Part shown: piece by piece, positions 44,133 to 53,758 of the stretch | Layout of the letters: each line of letters starts with the position of its first letter | Numbering within the stretch: the first letter of the stretch is position 1 | NCBI RefSeq assembly: GCF_027257955.1 | Contig: NZ_JANZNQ010000004.1 | Location: 1 to 64,000 of the forward strand | Direction of reading: 5' to 3' | Source: Zhongshania aquatica | GTDB taxonomy: Bacteria; Pseudomonadota; Gammaproteobacteria; Pseudomonadales; Spongiibacteraceae | DNA length: 64,000 nucleotides | The notes under the pieces: model-generated | What the model was told of the DNA's origin: nothing | Databases searched by the model: none | The model's input: the letters and a program-made list of their open reading frames with translations, nothing else | Program-made: the position numbers and the translations under genes

Positions 44133-44463
44133 ATATAGTCCCTATTTTGTTGCGGGTTGGGTGGTGTAATGGTGGCCAGTTTACGCTCGGCGATTAAATT
44201 TTTCTAATTTATAGTTATTATGTCCGATATTCACGGGGAGAATGGTTTTTGCGTGAAGGTAATTCAGGCGCTATATGGTTAAACGACGTAAAAAATGCGA
44301 ATCAACTCGCAGATAAACCTGCATCATTATAGCCGCTTTATTTGCACCTGGTATTCTTGTGAGAAATAGCAGTGATAATATGGATAAATTTGCAGAATTA
44401 TCCTCAGGTGCTAGGATAGTAAACTAATTATCGCCACATTTTTGATTTTATAAAGGAGTGTTT
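44133..44463. other. Divergent aceA-glcB intergenic region
   Basis: This 331-bp region has no gene. It is A+T-rich near the centre (about 44200-44350) and should hold the back-to-back promoters of aceA and glcB. I could not assign -35/-10 boxes or a clear operator. A GGAG ribosome-binding site for glcB lies at 44455-44458. Confidence 0.6.
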
Positions 44464-46647
44464 ATGTCTTCGGCCATTTCCAGAGTACAGCACAGCGGAC
44501 TTCAAATTGCCGATGTACTTTATCGCTTGGTCAATGATGAAGTCGCTCCGGGCACGGGTATTAGTCCAGACACGTTTTGGGCAGCTTTTGCGGACATATT
44601 AAAGGATTTGGCGCCGAAAAATAGAGAATTGCTGCAAAAACGTGAGCAAATCCAAGCACAAATTGACGATTGGCACCGTGCCAATGCGGGTAAATTTGAC
44701 GCCGCAACGTACAAAGCTTTCTTGCAAGATATTAACTACCTGCTGCCAGAGCCTGCAGATTTTAACGTTTCTACAGAAAACGTAGATGAAGAAATTGCCA
44801 CACTAGCTGGTCCGCAGTTGGTTGTGCCGGTAATGAATGCGCGCTACGCACTCAACGCCGCGAATGCGCGTTGGGGCAGCTTGTATGACGCACTTTACGG
44901 AACCAATGTCATTTCAGAAGCCGACGGAGCGGATAAGGGCAAGGGCTACAATCCGGTTCGTGGCGCAAAAGTTATAGCCTATGCGCGTCAATTTCTAGAT
45001 CAAAATACTAGCCTGAGTAGCGGCAGCCATGTAGACGCAACTTTATATAGCGTTGTTGATGGTGTTTTAGCTGTGACCCTGGCCGATGGCAGCGTGACCG
45101 GCCTTGAAGATCCTTCGCAGTTTGTTGGCTATCTTGGCGACACGACAGCGCCGACCAATATTTTGCTAATCAATAATGGGCTTCACATCGACATTCAAAT
45201 CGATGATCAGCACCCCATCGGAAAAGATGACGCCGCACGTGTTAAGGATGTTGTTCTTGAGTCGGCACTGACCACTATTCAAGACTGTGAAGATTCAGTC
45301 GCGGCAGTTGATGCCGACGATAAAGTTGAGGTGTATCGCAACTGGTTGGGTCTGATGAAAGGCGATCTTCAAGAAGCCTTTATGAAGGGCGGTAAGGAGC
45401 TTGTTCGTACTTTGGCAGCTGACCGCGTATTCACTGCGGCCGGTGGCGGCGAAACCGTATTGCACGGTCGCAGCTTATTGTTGGTGCGTAATGTTGGTCA
45501 CTTGATGACAAACGGCGCAATTATCGATGCCGATGGGAACGAAGTGCCGGAAGGAATCATGGATGCCATGGTGACCGTGCTCGCCGCTATGCATGACCTT
45601 AAACAAACAGGTGCTTTGCGCAATTCGCGCGCCGGCAGTGTGTATATAGTTAAGCCAAAAATGCATGGCCCAGAAGAAGTCGCTTTCGCCGCTGAGTTGT
45701 TCACGCGGGTTGAAGATGCTTTTGGTCTTGCGCGCAACACCTTAAAAATCGGCATTATGGATGAAGAGCGCCGCACAACGGTGAACTTAAAGGCTTGTAT
45801 TGCCGCTGTTCCAGAGCGCGTTATCTTTATTAACACCGGCTTCCTCGATCGCACCGGTGATGAAATTCACACCAGCATGGAAGCGGGGCCCTTTGTTCGC
45901 AAAGCGGATATGAAGCAGCAGGCGTGGATCAAGGCCTATGAAGATTGGAACGTCGATATTGGTTTGGCCTGCGGCTTAAGTGGCCACGCGCAAATCGGTA
46001 AAGGCATGTGGGCAATGCCAGATGAAATGGCGGCGATGATGGACGCCAAAATTGGCCACCCACAAGCTGGCGCAAACTGCGCTTGGGTGCCTTCGCCAAC
46101 AGCAGCTACCTTGCACGTAATGCATTATCACCAAGTGAATGTACTTTCGGTGCAGGAGCAATTGGCCAGCCGTCAGCGCGCTGCGTTAGACGATATTTTG
46201 ACCATCCCGGTTGCGCAGAACCCAAATTGGAGCGCAGAAGAGATTCAGCAAGAGCTGGATAACAACGCCCAGGGTATGCTGGGCTACGTGGTGCGCTGGA
46301 TCGATAACGGCGTGGGCTGTTCAAAAGTGCCAGATATAAACGATGTGGGGTTGATGGAAGACCGCGCGACCCTGCGTATTTCTAGTCAGCACATTGCCAA
46401 CTGGTTGCGTCACGGAGTTTGTACTGAGGCCCAAGTTCTTGAAACGCTTAAGCGCATGGCAGCAGTCGTCGATCGCCAGAATGCAAGTGACGCTGGATAT
46501 ATGCCAATGGCCAATAATTTTGATGACAGCGTAGCGTTTCAGGCGGCGTTGGAATTAGTGCTGAAAGGTTGCGAGCAACCAAGCGGCTATACAGAACCAG
46601 TTCTGCACCGTCGCCGTATTGAGTACAAAGCAAAGCAAGCGGGTTAA
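44464..46647 (+). CDS. glcB: Malate synthase G
   Basis: This 727-residue G-isoform condenses glyoxylate with acetyl-CoA to malate. Visible are the catalytic-barrel segments [40 protein letters not shown] with the catalytic Arg and metal Glu, [20 protein letters not shown] with metal Asp, and the C-terminal base region [19 protein letters not shown]. It lacks the shorter AceB form. I use the ATG at 44464, which has AAAGGAG upstream. It is divergent from aceA; a LysR gene follows on the same strand after a terminator. Confidence 0.97.
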   Translation: MSSAISRVQHSGLQIADVLYRLVNDEVAPGTGISPDTFWAAFADILKDLAPKNRELLQKREQIQAQIDDWHRANAGKFDAATYKAFLQDINYLLPEPADFNVSTENVDEEIATLAGPQLVVPVMNARYALNAANARWGSLYDALYGTNVISEADGADKGKGYNPVRGAKVIAYARQFLDQNTSLSSGSHVDATLYSVVDGVLAVTLADGSVTGLEDPSQFVGYLGDTTAPTNILLINNGLHIDIQIDDQHPIGKDDAARVKDVVLESALTTIQDCEDSVAAVDADDKVEVYRNWLGLMKGDLQEAFMKGGKELVRTLAADRVFTAAGGGETVLHGRSLLLVRNVGHLMTNGAIIDADGNEVPEGIMDAMVTVLAAMHDLKQTGALRNSRAGSVYIVKPKMHGPEEVAFAAELFTRVEDAFGLARNTLKIGIMDEERRTTVNLKACIAAVPERVIFINTGFLDRTGDEIHTSMEAGPFVRKADMKQQAWIKAYEDWNVDIGLACGLSGHAQIGKGMWAMPDEMAAMMDAKIGHPQAGANCAWVPSPTAATLHVMHYHQVNVLSVQEQLASRQRAALDDILTIPVAQNPNWSAEEIQQELDNNAQGMLGYVVRWIDNGVGCSKVPDINDVGLMEDRATLRISSQHIANWLRHGVCTEAQVLETLKRMAAVVDRQNASDAGYMPMANNFDDSVAFQAALELVLKGCEQPSGYTEPVLHRRRIEYKAKQAG

Positions 46648-46695
46648 GTTTTATATAGATTTCGTTTGCTGTAACAGTTCCTGTCAGTGAGGCTT

Positions 46696-46720
46696 GGCCC
46701 GGATTTTCCGGGCCTTTTTT
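46696..46720 (+). terminator. Terminator after glcB
   Basis: GGCCCGG-ATTTT-CCGGGCC forms a 7-bp perfect stem followed by T6. It lies about 50 bp after the glcB stop. Confidence 0.92.
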
Positions 46721-46780
46721 ATAGTGGGTGCTATGTTGTCAGTTGCCATCTATCATTGTATGGCTTCTCCCTATGCCGAA

Positions 46781-46831
46781 CTCTGCCACTGGCAGAGTGG
46801 ATAAAAAACGACCATAATTACGGTTAATTAT
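46781..46831. promoter_or_regulatory. Two palindromes upstream of the LysR gene
   Basis: CTCTGCCACTGGCAGAG (46781-46797) is a 17-bp perfect palindrome. ATAATTA-CGGT-TAATTAT (46814-46831) is a second one, 25 bp before the LysR start. The second has the T-N11-A-like symmetry used by LysR proteins. Both are candidates for autoregulation, but the binding factor cannot be proved from sequence. Confidence 0.5.
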
Positions 46832-46856
46832 AAAGTTTTGCGGAGTTATTCTTGCT

Positions 46857-47804
46857 ATGAATCTGTCGCGTATCGACCTCAACCTGCTTGTGTATTTAGA
46901 TGTGCTGCTTAGGGAAAAGAATGTGACCCGCGCGGCGGAGCAATTGGGGATTACTCAGCCTGCTTTGAGTAACGGTTTGCGAAGACTGCGTGATCTGTTC
47001 AACGACCCCTTATTGGTCAGAACCAGCGAAGGCATGACCCCCACTGAGCGCGCGGTGGAATTGCAGCCCCAAGTGCGTAATATTTTGTCGTCGGTTGAGC
47101 AGGCCGTGTTGCCAGTTTCCGATTTTGAGGTCACTAAAAGCACCCGCGTGTTTCGAATTATGGCCAGTGACTATGCAGAATCCACCTTGCTGGCGCCATT
47201 GCTATTCAAACTCAGAGACGAAGCCCCTAACATAACTTTAGATGTGCTAACGCCCAGTGATGTAACCTTTCAGGATTTAGAGCAGGGCAAAATTGATATG
47301 GCCATCAACCGTTTTGATCGCCTGCCGCAGTCTTTTCATCAAGCCACTGTGTGGCGAGACAGTTTTTCTTGCCTGATGAGCAGCGAGAATAAAGCGCTCG
47401 ACAATTTCGATATGGATGCATTCTTGGCTGCGCCACATATTTGGGTAAGTAAAACCGGTATGGGTGTGGGGAGGGGTATGAGTCAGCGCGATAGCCAGCG
47501 CCTTGGCTGGGTTGATGAAGCGTTGGCAGAATGCGGCCACGAGCGCCAAATTCGGGTGTTTACCCGTCACTACCAGGTGGCTGCATTATTGGCCAAGCAT
47601 CCTGACTTAATAGCGACCTTGCCGACCCAAGTTGCCCGTTTGTATGACGAGGATCCCCGTTTGGCGACGCGTAAACCGCCGTTTATGATTATTCCCATCG
47701 AACTCAAATTAGCTTGGAGTCCCCTGCTGCAGCACGATCCTGGCCATATATGGTTGCGTCGTCGTATTGTTGAAGTGGGGCAGGCAATTACCAATCCTGA
47801 TTAA
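46857..47804 (+). CDS. LysR-family transcriptional regulator
   Basis: This 315-residue LysR-type regulator has the N-terminal winged helix (LNLLVYLDVLLREKNVTRAA, ITQPALSNGLRRLRDLF) and a two-lobe effector domain (FRIMASDYAESTLLAPLL onward). It stands downstream of glcB on the same strand, separated by a terminator and two palindromes. Control of the glyoxylate shunt is suggested only by location. The effector and targets are unknown. The DNA-binding domain resembles the NodD/LinR-like branch (MNLSRIDLNLL). Confidence 0.9.
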   Translation: MNLSRIDLNLLVYLDVLLREKNVTRAAEQLGITQPALSNGLRRLRDLFNDPLLVRTSEGMTPTERAVELQPQVRNILSSVEQAVLPVSDFEVTKSTRVFRIMASDYAESTLLAPLLFKLRDEAPNITLDVLTPSDVTFQDLEQGKIDMAINRFDRLPQSFHQATVWRDSFSCLMSSENKALDNFDMDAFLAAPHIWVSKTGMGVGRGMSQRDSQRLGWVDEALAECGHERQIRVFTRHYQVAALLAKHPDLIATLPTQVARLYDEDPRLATRKPPFMIIPIELKLAWSPLLQHDPGHIWLRRRIVEVGQAITNPD

Positions 47805-48000
47805 GTCGTCGAATAAGTGTGTGCATGGTGTTGCGGTTTACAGGCGCGGCTAATCTTTGGGCTAGCTAATTTCGGGATAGCGCGTCGATAACGTCGAATA
47901 CGACGTTAATATCGGCCAATTTCCAATAAATTTGGGCTGTCGCGTGACCTCGTCGGGCAAAACTGTCATGCTAGTCGGCTTATTTTAACGGGAGGCTCCC

Positions 48001-48486
48001 ATGATTATAGCGAATGATTGCGTAGTGTCGTTTCACTACACCCTGACTGATGACAGCGGTACCGAAATAGATACGTCAAAAGGTCAGGATCCACTGGCCT
48101 ACCTTCACGGCCACGGCGGCATCATTCCTGGGCTTGAGCGTGAATTGACCGGTAAAACTATCGGCGATGCAATGAAAGTAGTTGTTCAGCCAGAAGATGG
48201 CTACGGTGAATTAAACCCTGAGCTGATCCAAGCTGTACCGCGCGCTGCGTTCCAAGGCGTTGATCAAATCGAAGTGGGCATGCAGTTTCAGGCGCAGGGC
48301 GCTGGCGGTCAAATGCAGACTGTTGTAGTTAGAGAAGTGGATGATGAAAACGTCACCGTTGACGCGAATCACCCATTGGCGGGTCAAGTATTGAACTTCG
48401 ATGTCAGCATTGAAGAAGTACGTGCCGCAAGCGAAGAAGAGCTTAGCCACGGCCATGTGCACGGCGCCGGTGGTCATCACCACTGA
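48001..48486 (+). CDS. SlyD-type FKBP peptidyl-prolyl isomerase
   Basis: This 161-residue protein has an FKBP domain (VVSFHYTLTDDSGTEIDTSK) with an inserted IF domain (about 70-130) and the GLERELTGKTIGDAMKV motif. A short His-rich metal-binding tail (SHGHVHGAGGHHH) completes it. This is the SlyD arrangement, combining isomerase and holdase activity and possibly nickel binding. The gene is monocistronic, with GGGAGG just before the ATG and a terminator after it. Confidence 0.93.
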   Translation: MIIANDCVVSFHYTLTDDSGTEIDTSKGQDPLAYLHGHGGIIPGLERELTGKTIGDAMKVVVQPEDGYGELNPELIQAVPRAAFQGVDQIEVGMQFQAQGAGGQMQTVVVREVDDENVTVDANHPLAGQVLNFDVSIEEVRAASEEELSHGHVHGAGGHHH

Positions 48487-48503
48487 TTGCTAAAGCTTTA
48501 AAC

Positions 48504-48529
48504 GAGAGGCCAAGCGGCCTCTTTTTTTT
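48504..48529 (+). terminator. Terminator after the SlyD-type gene
   Basis: AGAGGCC-AAGC-GGCCTCT is a 7-bp perfect stem followed by a T8 run (48522-48529). Confidence 0.92.
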
Positions 48530-48665
48530 GCCTGTCACTTTTTATTCACACTTTCGGTACGATCATTCATCGAATGATGGCAAGAAACCTGCTTAATTTG
48601 CATGTAGTACTTAGCGCTTAAAATAGTCTAAGGTAAAGACAAGCAGGCTTGGACGGAGGGATGTT

Positions 48666-49574
48666 TTGCCCAACGCGACGGAAACCTTGAGCGAATTTCT
48701 TGAAAGAGAGAGGTTGCCCGATAGCTATCGGGCGCAGGCGCAAGACGTATTTATTCCATTTATCGAAACTCTTCGCCCAATTTTAGGTCATGAGGGGAAG
48801 GTGCCTGTGCTTGGCATTCATGGTTCCCAAGGCAGCGGAAAATCGACCCTTGGCGAACTCATCTACTGGTATTTGCATGAGCAGGGCGGATTAAATGTCG
48901 CCTTGTTATCCCTCGACGATTTTTATCTTACTTTGGCGCAGCGGCAGCAACTTGCAAAAACCGCTCACCCCCTCTTGCGCACCCGTGGTGTGCCCGGCAC
49001 CCATGACATTCCCTTGGCGATGGCGACAATTTCTAAACTTCAAACCTTAGGCGCTGGTGAGACACTTCGCTTGCCTCGCTTTAACAAAGCGCAGGATGAT
49101 CGCGCTCCAGAGTCGAATTGGCCAGAAATAACCGGGCCAATTGATCTAGTCGTGTTTGAAGGTTGGTGCGTGGGCTCTACGCCGCAGACAGCGGCTCAGT
49201 TAGTGTCGCCAATTAATGATTTAGAGCGCCTTGAAGATGTGGATAGTACGTGGCGTAACTATGTGAATAGCGCACTAGAGAATGAATATCAGGTCCTTTT
49301 TGCAGAATTGGATTATTTGCTCATGCTACGCGCGCCGAGCTTTAACTGTGTTGCGGCGTGGCGTGGTGAACAAGAGCGGAAATTAGCTCAGCGTCAAAGC
49401 GATAATTCGGCGGCAACTGGTTTGATGGATGAGGCGGCGATACTGCGATTCATTCAACACTATGAGCGCATTACTACCCACTGTCTTAACACCTTGCCCG
49501 CATTAGCCGACTGTGTAATGAGCCTTGATGAGCGGCGACAAATTTTAAATGTGAGTTATCGGGAGATTAAATGA
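48666..49574 (+). CDS. D-glycerate kinase (P-loop type), glucosylglycerate cycle
   Basis: This 302-residue P-loop kinase has Walker A GIHGSQGSGKSTLGELIYW, ALLSLDDFYLTLAQRQQL, the PGTHDIPLA motif and VVFEGWCVGSTPQ, which matches the plant-type D-glycerate 3-kinase (GLYK) family. In this cluster it would phosphorylate glycerate released by the phosphorylase, giving 3-phosphoglycerate as the acceptor for the synthase. The next gene overlaps its stop by 4 bases (ATGA). The start at 48666 is a TTG preceded by GGAGG; no ATG lies near. Confidence 0.88.
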   Translation: MPNATETLSEFLERERLPDSYRAQAQDVFIPFIETLRPILGHEGKVPVLGIHGSQGSGKSTLGELIYWYLHEQGGLNVALLSLDDFYLTLAQRQQLAKTAHPLLRTRGVPGTHDIPLAMATISKLQTLGAGETLRLPRFNKAQDDRAPESNWPEITGPIDLVVFEGWCVGSTPQTAAQLVSPINDLERLEDVDSTWRNYVNSALENEYQVLFAELDYLLMLRAPSFNCVAAWRGEQERKLAQRQSDNSAATGLMDEAAILRFIQHYERITTHCLNTLPALADCVMSLDERRQILNVSYREIK

Positions 49575-50392
49575 CTGCGGAATCTCCAAGAGATGTGATT
49601 TTCACAGACCTTGATGGAACCCTGCTAGACCATGAGAGTTACTCCTTCGCAGCGGCGGCTCCTGCTATGGCGCTGTTAGAAGCGCGTTCGATTATCTGGG
49701 TATTAAACACAAGTAAAACCTGCGCAGAATTAAAGCCTCTGGCTAAACGGCTTGGTAACCGCTACCCCTTTATTGTTGAAAACGGCGCGGCGGTGGTGGT
49801 GCCGGCGGGATGCCATTTGTTGGCAGATGTTGAAATGACCTTAATCGACGGGGCGAGGCATAAGTGCTTTGCTCCACGTCGTCATGACATTATTCATCTG
49901 TTACATGGTTGGCGAGAGGAGAAAGGCTACAAATTTTCCGGCTTCAGCGATTTCGACGCAGTTGCATTGCGCGATATCACCGGTCTTGAGCTTGCAGATG
50001 CAGAGTTAGCCTTGCAGCGCGATTATTCAGAACCTATCTGTTGGCAGGATAGCGAAGAGCAATGGCAGCGCTTCGAACGCGATTTAAAAGTGGTTGGTCT
50101 TCAGGCCCTAAAAGGCGGTCGCTTTCATCATATTATGGGCCCCGCCAATAAAGGGCTAGCCATGTCGTGGCTGGTTTCTTGCTTATATCCCTCAGGGCCC
50201 GCACCACGGGTTATCGCCTTGGGAGATAGCGGTAATGACGTGGCAATGTTGGCGGCAGCAGATATTGGCGTAGTGATTCGCTCCGATCACCATGCACCGC
50301 CAGATGTTCCCAATCCAAAAGGTGCGATTGTATTTACAGAACGGAGTGGCCCCGCAGGCTGGAACGATACCTTGTTGGACTTACTAAACTGA
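49571..50392 (+). CDS. HAD-type phosphatase for glucosyl/mannosyl-3-phosphoglycerate
   Basis: This 273-residue HAD phosphatase is of the mannosyl-3-phosphoglycerate phosphatase (MPGP) type. It has the nucleophile motif IFTDLDGTLLDHESYSFAAA, motif II NTSKTCAELKPL, IVENGAAVVVP and the acidic motif IALGDSGNDVAMLAAADIGV. It should dephosphorylate glucosyl-3-phosphoglycerate to glucosylglycerate. It overlaps the kinase gene by 4 bases and is followed by the synthase. The hexose (glucose versus mannose) is inferred from the neighbouring GT81 and GH13_18 genes. Confidence 0.9.
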   Translation: MTAESPRDVIFTDLDGTLLDHESYSFAAAAPAMALLEARSIIWVLNTSKTCAELKPLAKRLGNRYPFIVENGAAVVVPAGCHLLADVEMTLIDGARHKCFAPRRHDIIHLLHGWREEKGYKFSGFSDFDAVALRDITGLELADAELALQRDYSEPICWQDSEEQWQRFERDLKVVGLQALKGGRFHHIMGPANKGLAMSWLVSCLYPSGPAPRVIALGDSGNDVAMLAAADIGVVIRSDHHAPPDVPNPKGAIVFTERSGPAGWNDTLLDLLN

Positions 50393-50458
50393 CGCTAAGT
50401 AGTTAACGATTACGGCAGGTATTCAAAAACAATAGGTTTAAAATAAAACGAGATTTAT

Positions 50459-51679
50459 ATGGGCGATTTCTATCAGAACGGCATTATTACTACCTTGCAT
50501 AACTTGGTCGACAGATCAGTCGAAGACCTAGAGGCAGAACTACTTAGATTTTCTCAACGACGGCCAATGGCCCTAATTTTACCGTCATTATTTTCGGAGT
50601 TGGAAGGCACGGCACTGCCAGCCATTATTGATGAAATTGCCAAAGTAAAATACATCGACGAAATTATTATTGGGCTAGATCAAGCGACCGAAGAGCAGTA
50701 CCGTCACGCTTTGAAATTTTTTAGTCGTCTACCGCAGCGTCATCGAGTGTTGTGGAATGACGGCCCGCGCTTACAAGCAATTGATGAACGTCTTAAAGGT
50801 CGTGGCTTGTCACCGGCGGAACCGGGAAAAGGTCGTAATGTGTGGTTTTGTATTGGTTATATTCAGGCGTCTGGCCGTGCTGAAGCGATTGCCTTGCACG
50901 ACTGCGACATTTTAACTTACGACCGCCGCCTCTTGGCGCAATTGTTTTACCCTGTAGCTAATCCTGGCTTTAACTATGAATTCTGCAAGGGCTACTACGC
51001 CCGCGTCGCCGACGGAAAGATTAACGGCAGGGTAAGTCGTTTATTGGTAACACCGTTAATACGTTCTTTGAAAAAAATATTCGGTTCCTTAGATTATTTA
51101 GATTATCTCGATAGCTATCGCTACCCCTTATCCGGTGAGTTTTCGATGCGCAAAGATGTGTTAAACGACCTACGAATTCCAAGTGACTGGGGGCTAGAAA
51201 TCGGCGTCTTGTCAGAGATGTACCGCAACTATTCAACTAACCGTTTGTGTCAGGTTGATATTGCCGATGTATACGATCACAAGCATCAATCTTTGTCAGA
51301 GGAGGACGATAGTGGTGGTTTGTCAAAAATGTCCATCGATATTTCCAAAGCAGTGTTCAGAAAACTAGCAACCAACGGTGTAGTATTTAACAGTGAAACC
51401 TTTCGGACAATTAAGGCAACTTACTATCGTGTCGCTTTAGATTTTGTGGACAGTTATCGCAATGACGCAGTGATGAACGGTTTAGATTTGGATCTGCATC
51501 GCGAAGAGCAGGCAGTCGAATTGTTTGCTCAAAATATCGTAAAAGCGGGCAATATGTTTTTAGAAAACCCGATGGAAACTCCATTTATTCCAAGCTGGAA
51601 TCGTATTAGTAGCGCGGAGCCAACGCTATTAGATGACATGATGGCCGCAGTGGTTGCCGACAACGAGGAATTTGCTTGA
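50459..51679 (+). CDS. GT81 glucosyl-3-phosphoglycerate synthase
   Basis: This 406-residue retaining glycosyltransferase resembles GpgS. It has ALILPSLFSELEGTALPAII, the nucleotide-sugar DxD-like site in AIALHDCDILTYDRRLL, the GKGRNVWFCIGYIQASG acceptor region and the later YPLSGEFSMRK and WGLEIGVLSEMYR. It transfers glucose from a nucleotide sugar to 3-phosphoglycerate. It lies between the phosphatase and the phosphorylase, one base before the next start, so the four genes form one operon. Confidence 0.9.
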   Translation: MGDFYQNGIITTLHNLVDRSVEDLEAELLRFSQRRPMALILPSLFSELEGTALPAIIDEIAKVKYIDEIIIGLDQATEEQYRHALKFFSRLPQRHRVLWNDGPRLQAIDERLKGRGLSPAEPGKGRNVWFCIGYIQASGRAEAIALHDCDILTYDRRLLAQLFYPVANPGFNYEFCKGYYARVADGKINGRVSRLLVTPLIRSLKKIFGSLDYLDYLDSYRYPLSGEFSMRKDVLNDLRIPSDWGLEIGVLSEMYRNYSTNRLCQVDIADVYDHKHQSLSEEDDSGGLSKMSIDISKAVFRKLATNGVVFNSETFRTIKATYYRVALDFVDSYRNDAVMNGLDLDLHREEQAVELFAQNIVKAGNMFLENPMETPFIPSWNRISSAEPTLLDDMMAAVVADNEEFA

Positions 51680-53455
51680 ATGACAGATTTAGCGCCGCAG
51701 CAGCATTTACGTGAACGACTTAGCGCCCATTTAGAGGTTTTGTATCCAAGCCTTGATAGGGTGTCATTGTTGGAAAACATGATTGCGGTGATGGCGCTGG
51801 ATCAACGCTGCTTTATGCCAGAGGCACATAAGAACCTGTGGGATGAAAGTGACACCTTGGTGATAACCTACGGCGATTCAATCCTGCGCGAAGGTGAGTG
51901 GCCGCTACATACATTGCATGATTTTTTACGCCGAGAACTACGAGGCTTAATCAGCGGTGTTCATATTTTACCGTTTTATCCCTATAGCTCCGACGACGGC
52001 TTTTCGGTCATTAACTATGTCGAAGTAAATCCCTCATTAGGTGACTGGAAGGATATTACCGCCATTGCTCGGGACTTCGATTTAATGGCGGATTTAGTAA
52101 TTAATCACTGTTCTAGTCGCAGCCTGTGGTTTGAAAATTTTAAACAACGTCGCGATCCGGGCATGGACTATTTTGTCGAAGTCGATCCCGCGACTGACTT
52201 GAGCGAGGTCGTCAGACCGCGCACCAGCCCGCTACTAAACGAAGTGCAAACCTTAGACGGCAAGCGCCATGTATGGTGTACATTTAGTCACGACCAAGTA
52301 GATCTTAATTTTCAAAACCCTACGGTCTTGTTAGAGTTTGTGAAAATTATTCGCTATTACCTCGACATGGGGGTAAAGATTTTTCGTCTCGATGCTGTCG
52401 CGTTTTTATGGAAAATTCCCGGCACCACCAGTTTAAATTTAGAACAAACTCATGAGGCCGTGCGCCTGCTGCGTACCTTAATAGAGCACGCTGTGCCCGA
52501 GGCGATTATTATCACCGAGACTAATATCCCTCTTCGAGAAAATCTCGCCTATTTCGGTAATGCCAACGAGGCGCATCTTGTTTATAACTTCTCGCTGCCG
52601 CCCCTATTAATTAACACCATGGTAAGTGGTAGTTGTAAGGCCTTAAAAACCTGGATGATGGGCATGCCCGCTGCACAGGACGGCACCACTTATTTTAACT
52701 TTATTGCCTCCCACGACGGCATCGGCTTGCGCCCGGCAGAGGGTTTGTTAGAAGACGCCGAAATAAATCAATTAGTTACCCTTATGCAAAAGAGCGGTGG
52801 TCGCGTATCTTGGCGCGCCCTAGCTAATGGCGAAAATCGCCCCTATGAAATAAACATAAGTCTCTTCGACGCGATGCGTCGTCACATGCAGGCAGAAAAC
52901 GAAAATGACGGCGAAGATGGCTTCCAAGAGCAGCGCTTCATCTGCGCTCATGCCTTGATGCTCGCTGTGCAAGGTGTACCTGCGTTCTATATCCACAGTT
53001 TACTGGCGACTGAGAATGACGAAAATCGCGTGCTACACACCAGCCATAACCGCTCAATAAATCGCCATCAATGGGTGGCGGATGATCTTGAGTCCCAACT
53101 TGCAACTAATAGCCACCACGCCAGAATTTTTGGCGTACTCAAAGCGCTTATCACCCTGCGCTCAACGCAGGCTGCATTCCATCCAAATGCTGCGCAATAC
53201 CCGTTGCACCTAGGTGACAAGGTGTTTGGTATTCGCCGCGAGAGTCACAGCACGGGTGCCGCCATTGTTGCGGTTTATAATATCACTGCTGAGCCACAGG
53301 AAATTTTGCTGTCAGATTTAAATCTTGATGAATCAGCACGCTGGCAGGATATCTTGATTGATGGCGCTGATATTCGTAGTCAGCACAGCATACTGCTCGC
53401 ACCTTATGACTATCGTTGGTTGCGTCGTGGTGAGGTGATGGGGGCATCAAGTTGA
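51680..53455 (+). CDS. GH13_18 glucosylglycerate phosphorylase
   Basis: This 591-residue sucrose-phosphorylase-family enzyme has the GH13 regions DLVINHCSSRSLWF, the nucleophile Asp in VKIFRLDAVAFLWK, the acid/base Glu in AIIITETNIPL and FIASHDGIGLRPAEG. Subfamily 18 members next to GpgS-type synthases are glucosylglycerate phosphorylases rather than sucrose phosphorylases. It would split glucosylglycerate with phosphate into glucose-1-phosphate and glycerate. Its start follows the synthase stop directly (TGAATG). Sucrose specificity cannot be excluded, but no sucrose genes are nearby. Confidence 0.88.
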   Translation: MTDLAPQQHLRERLSAHLEVLYPSLDRVSLLENMIAVMALDQRCFMPEAHKNLWDESDTLVITYGDSILREGEWPLHTLHDFLRRELRGLISGVHILPFYPYSSDDGFSVINYVEVNPSLGDWKDITAIARDFDLMADLVINHCSSRSLWFENFKQRRDPGMDYFVEVDPATDLSEVVRPRTSPLLNEVQTLDGKRHVWCTFSHDQVDLNFQNPTVLLEFVKIIRYYLDMGVKIFRLDAVAFLWKIPGTTSLNLEQTHEAVRLLRTLIEHAVPEAIIITETNIPLRENLAYFGNANEAHLVYNFSLPPLLINTMVSGSCKALKTWMMGMPAAQDGTTYFNFIASHDGIGLRPAEGLLEDAEINQLVTLMQKSGGRVSWRALANGENRPYEINISLFDAMRRHMQAENENDGEDGFQEQRFICAHALMLAVQGVPAFYIHSLLATENDENRVLHTSHNRSINRHQWVADDLESQLATNSHHARIFGVLKALITLRSTQAAFHPNAAQYPLHLGDKVFGIRRESHSTGAAIVAVYNITAEPQEILLSDLNLDESARWQDILIDGADIRSQHSILLAPYDYRWLRRGEVMGASS

Positions 53456-53758
53456 TATTGGTATGCAGCTTCGAACTGCGATGCTACTAAATATTAGATT
53501 TTCGATTATTCTTGAAGAATATAATGATCATCGCTAGTGCGTGAGCCGAACATTATTGATATGACGGTGATACAGCGCTAAAAATTTTCATGCGAACTAG
53601 GCGCTATTAATTCCAGGGTTAACGTACCGTCATTGAAGTTGTACCTTAACTGCGTGGCAACCAAAGTCTAACGAGCAAAAAAGCAGCGCGTCTGCGTTGG
53701 GAGTGATGTGTAAAAGCTTGGCAGCGCTTATGCACTTAAGTGTCTAAGGTGATAACTC
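53456..53758. other. Non-coding gap after the glucosylglycerate operon
   Basis: I see no supportable gene in these 303 bp. There is a weak A+T-rich hairpin region near 53490-53525 and no clear T-run terminator. The hydrolase gene begins at 53759 without an obvious strong ribosome-binding site (AAGGTGAT at 53747-53754 may serve). Confidence 0.5.
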
